A stretch of 64,000 nucleotides of DNA from Brachionus manjavacas. Taxonomy: Eukaryota > Rotifera > Eurotatoria > Ploima > Brachionidae. A program made the position numbers and the translations under genes. Location: positions 496,001 through 560,000 of the forward strand of contig JAHQIY010000014.1 in NCBI GenBank assembly GCA_019054805.1, in the 5' to 3' direction. The notes beneath the pieces were generated by a model. It ran no database searches and was not told the DNA's origin. It was given only the letters and a program-made list of their open reading frames with translations. This document shows positions 10,786 to 21,300 of this stretch, piece after piece (positions within the stretch are counted from its first letter, which is position 1; each line of letters begins with the position of its first letter).

Positions 10786-11489
10786 TAGTGTTGGCAATCG
10801 AATATCAATAACCGATTCAAAAATCGACTAATCATTTTTAGTCGATTATTAAATCGATTAATTATTTTTAGTCAGCTATTAAATCGATTTAATCTTTCTA
10901 GTTGACTATAAAGTTTCTAATATATCTGGAAATGAAAAATTAGGAAATAGCAATAAATGTTTTTTTTTTAAATAAAGTAATTTAAATTGATTTAAAATTT
11001 CAAATTTAAAGCAAAAAATTACAATTTGACGATTTATTTTTAAAAAAATTTTATTCGTAATAGAAAAAGATTACTATTTTAAAAATTAAAAATTTGAAAC
11101 AATTTAAAATATTTTAAAAAAAATTCTAAATTAATTTTCTATAAATTTTCTGAAACTACAATCATTTTGTGAATTTATAGTGGATTTAATTTATCTCTTC
11201 TTTCCCAGACTGTATAGCCTGTGGCAGAAAAAAGTTAATTTAAATTTTAAATTTTAAATCTATTTAAAAATCTTTATTTTAAAAAAAAACATTTATTGCC
11301 AATTCCTAATTTTTCATTTCGAGATATATTAGAATCTTTATACTCAACTAGAAAAAATCAATCGATTTTTAAATCGATTTAATAGTTGACTATAAAAACT
11401 AAATAAAATCAGTCGATTTAATAATCGACTAAAAACAATTAATCGATTTATTAAATTTGTCAATCGATTGGAGTCGATTGCCAACACTA
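10786..11489. mobile_element. hAT-like non-autonomous element
   Basis: The ends are TAGTGTTGGCAATCG and CGATTGCCAACACTA. The TAGTGTTGGC start is typical of hAT transposons. The terminal inverted repeats extend about 200 bp and are full of ATCGATT and GTCGATTA words. The inside has no ORF of note. The 8 bp on either side (CTTATGTA and CTATTACT) do not match, so the target duplication is lost or the ends are misplaced by a few bases. Confidence 0.65.
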
Positions 11490-12240
11490 CTATTACTATA
11501 TAGCTTTATTAAAGCAAATCTTGTTTGCCTGAGAAACTGTATCAATCGGTTAAAACGTTGTAATTTTGGTCTATTTAATCAAGATTTTGTCAACCAAAAT
11601 TGGGGTCATAATTATGATTCAGTACCCGAAACACAACTTTGGCGCAGGCTATAAACACCATCTTGCCCATCTTAAAGCATTCTTAACTTAAAGGGCATGC
11701 TTCAAAGTTGCGTTTCGAGTCTTGGACCCCGCTAATCTAATTAAACCCTTTAATCAATTTAAATTAAACAAAAAAAATCTGTTATTTACATTATTAGACT
11801 TGTCAAAAAGATTTGACTAACAATAACAGAGCCAAGTATTCTAGATATTTTACTAAAAATTTAGAAATTACTATAAATTATTTATTTATTGAAATTGACA
11901 TATAAAAATAAATATAAAAATAAAATTAATTAGTTGAATTTTTATCCTCTACAATTTGATATATCACACTCGGCATTAAAAAATATGATAAACTTTTTAA
12001 ATATTTATAATCAAAAAACTTCCTATTAAAATTAAAAATTAAAAGTCGGTTCAAGAGTTCAAAAATTCGCATAATCCAAAACATTAAACAATTATAACAA
12101 TCTTTCTACACAAATTTATGATTAATTCTTGCATTTTGATTTAATTTCATTTTGAGTAAATTGTGCTCTTAAAATGCTTAGTTGAAATAATCTCCAACTC
12201 CTCTTGCTTTGTAAAATAACAATACCAAAAGTTCTTTTTT
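11490..12240. other. Unassigned stretch
   Basis: No feature was recognised. A GC-richer patch at 11570-11740 (GGGGTCATAATTATGATTC, CTTGGACCCCGC) resembles transposon-internal sequence but no family is evident. Confidence 0.3.
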
Positions 12241-12540
12241 TTCCAAAAAATGCAAAAAGAGTTATTTTCAGTGACGAGTCCAATTTTTATATCTTTTATC
12301 GTAAATCAAGAGAAATAGTAAAAAGTTTCAAAGATAAAAAGCTTCATCCCCTAAAGAATACCAAGGTTTCAAAAAGGTAGAAGCTCAGTCGTTATCTGGG
12401 GATGCATTTCTTACAAAGGTACTGGCAAATGCAACATTTATACAGGCCGAATTAATCGGTTTGCCATGTTGTGCCCGTTCACCAAACCGCTACCCAATCG
12501 AGAACTCATGGTCACACATGGATGACGAAAATGATTAACT
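12241..12540 (+). pseudogene. Tc1-like transposase relic
   Basis: Three Tc1 signatures lie in order but in different frames: VIFSDESNFYIF (second catalytic Asp region, about 12262), SVVIWGCISYKGTGK (about 12390) and ARSPNRYPIENSWSHMDD (the SPDLNPIENLW motif with the catalytic Glu, about 12472). The part between the last two, including the NDPKH-type segment, is deleted. There are frameshifts and stops. The copy is dead. Confidence 0.75.
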
Positions 12541-12609
12541 CTAATCTAACCTTTTGAGCATTTAAAAGAGGTTTTACACAAAGGGTGGTTAAAGATTCAG
12601 ACTTTGTAC

Positions 12610-12750
12610 TGTAATATTTACAATTGCACCCTTGGGCCCGTTTATCCGATCTTCTTGTTAGACTTTATTTATGCTCCTTGTTAACTTAAAAGCTCATGGT
12701 AAAGTCAATCAACTTACCAGTGATATCGAAAAAGATGCTGCTATTTCACA
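12610..12750 (-). mobile_element. Solo LTR, 141 bp
   Basis: Read on the minus strand it begins TGTGAAATAGC and ends AATATTACA, and it is the same length as the LTR at 24591-24731. Shared words are ATCACTGGTAAGTTGATT, AAGTTAACAAGGAGCATAAA and CAAGAAGATCGGATA. The flanks show no clear 5 bp duplication. Confidence 0.7.
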
Positions 12751-13408
12751 GAGTATGTACAAAAATTGATTGAATCTATGCCAAAATGAGTTTTAGCTTG
12801 TTAAAACGCCAAAGTCGGTCTTTTTAAATATTAAATTGGAGAAATTTCTAAGCTTTTGGACCGTTTTTTTTTTTATTAATTGTATCCATTATTTCTTAAT
12901 AAATTTTTTTTTAATTTTATTATTCACTTAATTTTTTTTGGCTTTATGTTTTTGGATTGATGAAAATAAAAATTAACAAAAATAATCCGCTTTTTTTCCG
13001 CGTATTATATACGTGAAAACAAAAAAATTTCTAAACATACTGTATGATTTAAACACGAGATGGTCATCAAGTTAGTTAGTTAAATGGAACAAAATCCAAA
13101 TGCTTGAGCCCACTATCGCCTAAGCAAACACACAAAATCTACAATTTCTTCTTTTTTTCTCTTTATTTTTAGCCTTTATTTCTTCTAAAAAATTCTAATT
13201 TCTATTTTATAACAATTTATTTATATCAAATTCAAATATTCATTGTAACTAGATTAAACTTTAATTCAAATTTACATGTAAAAATATTCATAATTATTGT
13301 ATTCGATATTAAAATTATGCTCAATTAAAACTAAATTGTTTTTTTTTCTTTTCTTAACTTTATTTATTTTAATACAGAAATAATTTTCCTTATTCGTCTT
13401 ATAAATTG

Positions 13409-14017
13409 GGGGTTGTGAAGTTCATTTCAATTCGATCGTTTCAATTCAGAAAAACTTGAACAACTTTTTTAACTAAAAGAGATAATTCAGTTCTGTAAAA
13501 TGCTTGATGGTTAAGCAACTTTGCTTAATCCAAAAATATATGTCTGCAAAAACTCTGCAATGTAATTGCACACTTGAATGGAAAACTTTTTAATGGCGTG
13601 CAAAATGGATAAAATTGCAAAGTATTTTGCAGACTTATTTTTCTGCATTATGACTTGTTTCGAATAAATTTATCTAAAAAAAAAGGGAAGAGAAAAGAGA
13701 AAAGAAAAATAGTAAAAAGAAGAATAATAATTATTGAAATTAAAATAAAGTAATAAACATTAACATTTAAAATTAAAATTATCGGATGTTTCAATTCTTT
13801 TGTCTTAAGATTATTAATTTTATTTTTATTTTTAATTTTTTTTTTTTTTACATCGCCTACAAGGTGTTCATTGAATAAATAAATAAAATAAAAAAAAAAT
13901 TAAGCAAATTTGCTTATAATTAAGCATTTTACAGAACTGAATTATCTCTTTTAGTAAAAAAGTTATTCAAGTTTTTCTGAATTGATATGATCGAATTGAA
14001 ACGAACTTCACAACCCC
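13409..14017. mobile_element. MULE-like MITE with 9 bp target duplication
   Basis: The element begins GGGGTTGTGAAGTTC and ends GAACTTCACAACCCC. The terminal inverted repeats are about 120 bp and contain AAAAACTTGAA and GATAATTCAGTTCTG words. TATAAATTG lies directly on both sides (13400-13408 and 14018-14026), a 9 bp target duplication as made by Mutator-like transposases. The interior has a second inverted repeat (CTGCAAAAACTCTGCAA) that resembles the MITE at 22781-23121. It is non-coding. Confidence 0.75.
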
Positions 14018-14144
14018 TATAAATTGTAAAACAAAATATTTGGCTATAGTCTGTTTTGTGAACGTGCGATCACATATTTTTTCAAAAAAAAATGTCTCAT
14101 TTAATTAAAATATGTGATCGCACAGCTATATTGTTTTAATATTA

Positions 14145-15080
14145 TTGCTAGATTGGGATAAATTAGCCACTGGTATAAGTGGTATTAAGCGAAAGGCTAA
14201 TGAAATTGATAAAGTTTTTTACCAAAATCCAAAACCATCGAAAATGGCTATTTTAGAAGTTGTTAAGATTAAAAATTATAGAAAAAAATTAAAATTCCAC
14301 TTATTACATATTTATGTATCTTTTCTTTACTTTCTTATATTTTAATCCTTTTTACTTTATTTTCATTTTCATTTTTATTTATTTATTTTTTTAAATTTTA
14401 AATCTGAAGGAGCTCAAGCTCGGTACAGAACAACAAATAAACAAATATAGAAAAGCCAAAAAAAATTGCTCAAGTACAATGTGATTCGAGCAAAGCTGTT
14501 GGCGTTGAAAAGTTTTTAGAGAATGAATAGGGATTGAAAATCCATAAAAGCCGTTCGCATAAAAACAAAAGACTTATTTCTTTCTGCTAGTAAATTTTTT
14601 TCTTCTGCTTGCAAATTTTTTTTTAACTTCTAGTAAAAAATCATTACTTGCTAGCTAATTTTGACACTAAATAAAAGGATAGCGCTTTATCTAGCAAAGA
14701 AAAAAAACTCGAATGTCATCCAAATGCACCTAATGTTCCATTAGGTCAAAACAGAAATAAGGGTAATCCTGGAAAACAAAAAAAGCATTTCAAATTCAAC
14801 CATCTCAACAACAACAGCTACAGTTACAATTAGAAGAACAGCAACTGAAATTCATTTCAAAAGTATTACGATTTATCCAATGCTATAAATAGTGAAAACT
14901 TATAAAATCCTTTACAATTAGTTGAACTGAATGATTTAAATCTTGATCAAAATTATCAAGCTGATGCACAAATTCCTCAAATGGCCCGAAACGCCGTGAC
15001 AGACCTCGTGGGTCTACAAATAAAAAAAGAAGTACAAAAAATAGTTCTGTCAGAAAATCAAAAAGACAGCGAAGAAATTA
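14145..15080 (+). pseudogene. MULE transposase fragments
   Basis: About 14145-14290 reads LDWDKLATGISGIKRKANE, an unrecognised piece. A LINE tail (GAAGGAGCTCAAGCTCGGTACAG, AAAT tail, to about 14450) interrupts it. About 14705-14800 reads CHPNAPNVPLGQNRNKGNPG, then KQKK, which resembles the 'NVPIGxKRKRGRPxKAKKA' C-terminal region of Mutator-like transposases. About 14991-15080 reads PKRRDRPRGSTNKKRSTKN and stops, another basic tail. No frame is long enough to work. Confidence 0.5.
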
Positions 15081-15270
15081 AATTTGATATTTACATATGA
15101 AATTTTTATTTTTTTTGTCGGTACTAAGCTTAATTTCTTTTTTCTTCTTTTCAAACTTAATATCACTAAAATTTTGTCAAAGTATTTTTGTTTTTTTTTT
15201 TTATTTTATTTTTGCTATCAAAAATATAATTTTACAAGCAGGTGAAAAAAATTGCAAGAAGAAGAAAATA

Positions 15271-16903
15271 CAGTACGTTTCTGAACAAAATTGACAGCTT
15301 GCTTAAGCACATGCTTTAGAGCTGCGCTAGAACAAAATAAATGTTCAAGAACACGCTCTAGAGCACTCACATGAGCAAAAAAAATTGTTTTTTAAATATT
15401 AAATATTAAAATTTAAATATTTTAAACATTTCTAATAATTTTTTAAATTGAACAAAAACTAAATTCTGCAAACAATTAACATTTTTAACACTAGAAGCAC
15501 CAAAACGAGTCAAAATGACTTGTTTTAATAGAATCTAATGGATAAAAATGGATAACAATTTATTATTTGGATAAATCTATTCAAAACTTAATTTTAATTG
15601 AGTAAAAATAAAAATTTGGCTAAAAAAAAGTATCTTGAAAAAATTTTATCTTCTAATGAATTCATTCCTTTTTGAACCAATTTTTCGTCTTTCATGTAAA
15701 TTACGCAAACTTTAATTTTTGCATTTTTTAAATTTGCTTATCTTCGTTCAAGTATTAGGATTTAAGTCAGTTTTTAAAGATTTGTATACTTTTTATAAAT
15801 ATTTTATGACTCATCCATTGATTTTGTAGATAAATTCAAAATTTTAATTAAAAAACGAGTCAAAATGACTCTTTTTGGTGCTTCTAGTAGTTTGTGAGCA
15901 ACGAGCTGTGCGTGACGAGCATTTTAAGCATAGACACACGTGAATAAAAACAAATACTGAATAGTTATTAAAAAAATTCTGGACGTAAATCTTCAATAGA
16001 GTATACACATTAATTGATAAATTACATATTATTTTTTACATTTTCGAAACTAATAAATTTTAATAAACATGCAAATAAAACATAACAATAAAGTTAAAAG
16101 TTAACGCCTCGTTACTCGCAATTATAAAGCCCTGCTTCCCTATCTTATATACTTGATTTTGTACAAAGGAAATATTTTTTTTATTTGAATTTAGTTAATT
16201 TAGCAAGTTATTCTTATTTTTATGCTGAAAAAAAAAATTGTTCTCAAATAGCAAAAATTGACTTAGATTTTAGCGGCCAGAAATCGAAAAAGAGTCATTT
16301 TGACTCGTTGGTACTTCTAGTGTTAATGTACAATAAAAATAAATTGCAATAGATTGTACAATATACATATTTATATAATTTAAAAAGGAGATGTTCTATA
16401 GAATTCAATTAATTATGTTAATTTTGTGATAATTTTTTAGAAATGCTTGTGCATGCGCGGGAGAAAAATATAAATAGTGTGCTTAAGCACTCTAGAGCAA
16501 GTGCTTTGTGATGTCACATGACATCACGTTTTCAAGATGTGAAAATATAACTTTTATTATATCTTTTGTTAAAATTTTATGTTGTACTAAACAAAGAATG
16601 CTTACTAATCATAAGCTCTTGAAAGCACGTCAAACACACACACTCTAACTTCTCTCTCTTCGGCTTACTAAAGCAATGTTTTTAATTAAGCTTAAACACG
16701 TCCGACTCTGCAGCTATCTAAGCCAATGTTTTTTTACATATTTAAGGAGCTCTTTTTTTTACAATTCTTTCAGTTGGAAAATAAACTAATTAATCAAATA
16801 ATCTCTTTAAACTGATCTCTCCTGAACACCACATGCTTAAGCGATGCTCTAGAGGTGCTTGTGCAGTGCTAAAAAACTGTCAACTTATTTCAGAAACGTA
16901 CTG
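15271..16903. mobile_element. TA-flanked TIR element
   Basis: The ends read CAGTACGTTTCTGAA and TTCAGAAACGTACTG, with TA on each side (15269-15270 and 16904-16905), as in Tc1/mariner-type insertions. Subterminal repeats of GCTTAAGCAC and GCTCTAGAGCA recur several times near both ends. There is no transposase. A piggyBac-like MITE splits the element. Confidence 0.7.
15489..16322. mobile_element. piggyBac-like MITE with TTAA duplication
   Basis: The element starts CACTAGAAGCACCAAAACGA and ends TCGTTGGTACTTCTAGTG. TTAA lies on both sides (15485-15488 and 16323-16326), the piggyBac target. A third, internal terminus copy lies at about 15855-15892 (GTCAAAATGACTC...GGTGCTTCTAGTA). This may mark an internal deletion product or one MITE inserted in another. 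No ORF is present. Confidence 0.8.
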
Positions 16904-17086
16904 TAGTAAAATACATTAAATGAATAAATTTTTGTTTATTTTTTATTATTTGCAATTACATTTTTTTTCTTAATTACGTTCACATCTTTTTTTAAATTAA
17001 ACTATGTGATCGAAATTGATACGCGATCATATATTTTGTCCGTTCACATAAGAGACTATAGCCAAATATTTTTACGTTGGGCTGAA

Positions 17087-18150
17087 AAGGAGGACTTTGA
17101 TCCATTATGAGCTGGCCCGAATTTGTTTACAAAAAATTTTTTCTTTAAATTTTTTTTACATTTTCAAACAATTAAGAATATAATTTAATTTTAATTTTAA
17201 ATTAGTTCCAAATAGGTTGGTAACAAATTAGAGTGAATTTAATTGGGTCTCTGCTTTTTCACTTATGACATTTTGCTTTTATACACAAAGAAAAGAAAGT
17301 ATAATACAAAAAATAGTTTTACTGAAATTTTAGTAAAATATACAGTTATTTTTAGCACGCCACTAAAATTGTTAAATGTTACATGTATAAAGTAAAAAAT
17401 ACACAAATAAAATTAAACATACTTAAGAAAAGAAAAGCAAACATCGATTCAGAAATTTATACAATAAACTTCAAATGGAGGAACTACTATATACAAATTA
17501 CATATGCTACACGATCCATGAAATGCTAAAAGTGGTAATGGACAAAATAGTCAACTACTATTCAAGACAGTTTTTAGAAATCAAATATTTTAGAGCACCA
17601 ACCACCGATACAATTTCATGAGCCAAGGAGCTCAATCATTGTCTGTTTATCAAGTACGGAAATAGTGATAAGAGTTACTTGTATGATAATAAGTATTATC
17701 TTATGCATGACATTAACTTAATATACCACAAACATCATTATTGCAGCTGTACTTGTAAAGATTTTATAGACATTTTGTCTGTAAACACGCTTTAGCGTTG
17801 TCAGTAAAATTAAAACTGACTCTAAAAGGTTTTGTTCAAGAAGATTTTTTTGCTACTCGAGCTAAACCTGGCAAAAAGAAGGCAAAGTCGAATCCATTGA
17901 GTTATGATTAGATAGCTTTAAAATATATTTGTGACATTAACACTTTTTATGTACATTATGTACATTTATGTATTATTTTATACTTATGAATAAATATTTG
18001 TACAACAGAAAAGATAGTTATACTTTATTGTAAAAAGGTCTTAAGTAAATTCGTTTTTCCTTATGTATAAAAGCAAAACGTCATAAGTGTAAACAACTAG
18101 TCCCAATTTAATTCAAGTAGCGGTATTTTTTTCACAAAAGAAAGTCCTCC
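17087..18150. mobile_element. MULE relic with SWIM-finger remnant
   Basis: AAGGAGGACTTT at the left and AAAGTCCTCCTT at the right are the outer inverted repeat. A longer inner pair follows (TTAATTGGG and CACTTATGAC.TTTTGCTTTTATAC against their complements at 18040-18117). The plus strand inside (about 17459-17909) encodes MEELLYTNYICYTIHEMLK. Further on come HYCSCTCKDFIDI and, after one frame slip, VCKHALALSVKLK. C.C...CKH is the SWIM zinc finger of Mutator-like transposases. The frame ends KPGKKKAKSNPLSYD. Confidence 0.65.
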
Positions 18151-18319
18151 TTGTAACACTTATCTGCAAGTTTCTTGCATTAGCTAATTATTTGGATTAT
18201 TATTATTACTAATTGATCAAATACTTATTCGTACTTTCGAAATTGATTTTTTCTCTTTGACTTTTGGCAAAATTAAAAACAACAAAAAGGAAGAAAAAAA
18301 CCGCTCAACTTTTACATAC

Positions 18320-21300
18320 CTCTTCAACACACTCGTTGATGCAATCAAAGTTATCGTAGGCATAAATGCGCTCGTCACTCTGTGTCGCTAGACTATTGCG
18401 CACAGACGGAAACGGATAGAACTGCTTGCCATATTTGTTGCATGTGCGATAATTCTTTTTACACTTGGCATTAGACGCTGAGCAAACGGACGACGAGTCC
18501 GAGTCGTTGTTGTTCACTTTGTTCTGCTTGAGCTGAATCTTTTCCATTTTGGTTTTTTCCAGCAACTTCTTATTTTCGGCATACAGATGGCTGTAGTACG
18601 AGTCGTCCTCGGAATACGAGTCTTCAAAATTTTTCATACTATTGATAATGACCGGCCGGCGGGGGGCCACATCTTCAGAGTTTGTGCGCGCTATTATGCC
18701 CAGCAATTCGTCGTCGTCGTGTTCACTCGAATTTTTTCCCTTCACCTCTCTGAGATAATTGGGCCCCAAGAGCTCGTGTTGCCGCTGCAGCTGGCTGGTG
18801 TCGGAGCACAGCGTCTCCGTGGAAGACTGAACATTGGACTGTCGTTGCATGCTCGGCGTCCTCTTTTGTTTGGCTTGTTGCTTGGGGGTCGATTGGCCCG
18901 AGCTGGTAGACGGCGCCAGCGAAACAGTCCTCGAGCTGCTAGTGCTAGAGCTAAGCAGGTTGTGCTGGTGCTGCGGCTGCCGCTTGGGCCAGTACAAGTG
19001 GCTCGTTGAGCCCATCGGTGAGCTCACAGCTGTCGACGAGCCGCTCTCGTCGATGAACTTGAGCTGGTTGATGCGCATGCAGAACTCGGATGGAGCTAGT
19101 TTTTTGGAGTGAGCCGAGCTGGCCGTGCTCGACAAAGAGACGACAGAGAAGCGCTGCTGCGCGGCCTCACTCTTGCACAAGCTGTTTGCCGAGCACGACG
19201 AGGACGGCGTGTGTATGGTGTTGACGTAGTCGATGAAATTGGCCTCGGCCGCATGCTCGTGTGTGATGCCGTGCGCCGACGACCCCATCGAGCTATTGAT
19301 CAGCTCGTTTAGATTGCTGGCTTTGTGCATGGCGGCCACTGAGTGAAGCGGCTGGGCTTCTGGTTGTTTGGGCAGTTCGATCAGTTTGTGTGTGTCTTTG
19401 GTGTAGGGCGCGTCGTCGCCAGTGTCCTCGCTCTCCGCTTGCTTTGTCTTAAACAAACAAAAATAAAATTATTTTGTTCTACGTAAATTGTTGAGTATTG
19501 CGCAGATATTAACAAAAACGCTTGATTTTTTTATTCGCTATTTTGATGTTAAATATGCATGATGGAGAGATTTTTTTTGCGGCTAAATTCTTTTAGATCA
19601 AATTAAAGTAAAATATGGATTGATTCAAATCCCCTCTATAGCCTTTTGAAAAACTTAACTCTGGACTCGAGCCAAAGCTGTCTAACTTAAGTTCTTTGTT
19701 AAGTTAGACAGCTTTGGCTCGAGTCCAGAGCCTTCTAGCGTCGAGGTTTCACAAGGAGCAGTCATTAGCCCTTCTGCTTTTATTAAGGATAAAAAAATCA
19801 GTCTTACTAGTTGTTGTTTGCCGATGGTCTGGTGAAAAAAACCTAGATTTTACCTAGATTTACGAAAAATTGCGTAAATTTTTAAATTTTTTATTAAAGA
19901 TTTTTTCTAAAAAAGATATTTTTTTTACCTTTTTTAATAGAATTTTCTAAAAAAAAATTTGAATAAAAAATATTTACGTAGATTTTTTGATGATTTGAAA
20001 AGTGGAAACAATTTTTTTTTCAAATTTCTATAGAAAATTCTAATTAAAAAAGGTAAAAAATTATCTTTTTTGTGACCCTCTTAAGCTCTACGTTAATTAA
20101 CTAAATTATTTTTTGAGGTAAAAAATCGAAAAAAAAATTAAAAAAAAAGAAAAAAACAGCATTTTTTTTTAAAAATTATAATAAACGAGATTAAATTTAT
20201 CTTTTAGAAAATTTAATGAAATATCTCCCGAAAGCAATAACTTTTATTGATGCGTGAAATAAGGCTACAAACTCTTTAAAGACAGAAAGGTCTCCTACAA
20301 ATAAAATATACAAAAATTAAAATATTTTTTAACATCATTATTATTGAAAATGAAATTAAATAAATTTTTTTCTTTTTTTTACTTCAAAAAATATTTTTTT
20401 ACGTAAAATTTGGCAAATGTATTTTTGATGACTTGAAAAGTGAAAATATTTTTTTTTTCAAATTTTTTTTTAGAAAATTCTTTTAAAATTTTTTAAAAAA
20501 TTTCCGTAAAATTACGAAAATTTACCACAGAAGCATGTATCGTAGCAGCACTGCAGTGTTCTTTCAGAATAAAAAATGGCAAGGGTTATAATAATTGCGT
20601 ATTTATATTTCAAATTTTAACATGCTTAAGTATTGAGTTTTAATGAAACAACGTAATTTCATAATTTCAAAAAAGTTAAATAGAAAAAAAACCTTCCATA
20701 TATAAAATGAAAAAAATTAAAAATAAAATTAAATAAGATACAAATAAAAAAAATTAAAAACGTTAATTTGAAATAGCTAGAGATTAGACATGTTTAAATT
20801 TTTGATTGTTCAGGAAAAAAAGAAAATTGTAAGATAGCAATAACACAACGAAGTTGGATATTCGATAAATCTTGGTTCAAAACCTTCTCTTAATTCTTTC
20901 ACCAGTCTGACGAACAATGGAACAAAATGACTCAATCCTGCCCTCACATATCTCTCATTCAACTCAAAAAGTCGATTTGAGACTTTTAGTAGTTTAGGTG
21001 TATTGAAAATCTCTTGGGGTATAATATTGGAGGCGGTATCATATTTTAGCTTCAAAATAGATCGAACTGCTGAATTTTGAATAGCTTGTATTTTATTGAT
21101 GCTTGTTTCTGAGAATGAATTTAAATAAGGAAAAGAATAGTCCAAGATTGAGCCTAATGTTCCTTTTTTATTTTTGTAATTTTATTTTTAGGTAATAATT
21201 TTTCATTTAAAAAAAAAAAACACAAAAACACAAAAAAAAAAAAAAAAAAATTATTTATCTTTATTTTCTTTTACTTCTCCTTAAAGGAGGTTAATTCAAT

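Larger units (their letters stand above)
14036..17080. mobile_element. MULE-like element with nested insertions
   Basis: The ends share an inverted repeat: AAATATTTGGCTATAGTCT at the left and AGACTATAGCCAAATATTT at the right, followed inwards by TTTGTGAACG and GCGATCACATA words with a few differences. Three coding scraps on the plus strand lie inside the left half (next entry). The right half is occupied by a TA-flanked element, which itself contains a piggyBac-like MITE. Confidence 0.6.

Noticed and set aside
10786-11489. 8 bp target duplication of the hAT-like element
   Set aside because: The flanking octamers differ at several positions.
18587-19312. Plus-strand frames of 67-140 residues rich in Arg/Val/Leu
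   Set aside because: These are antisense to the GC-rich Ser-rich exon. They have no splice signals or recognisable domain.
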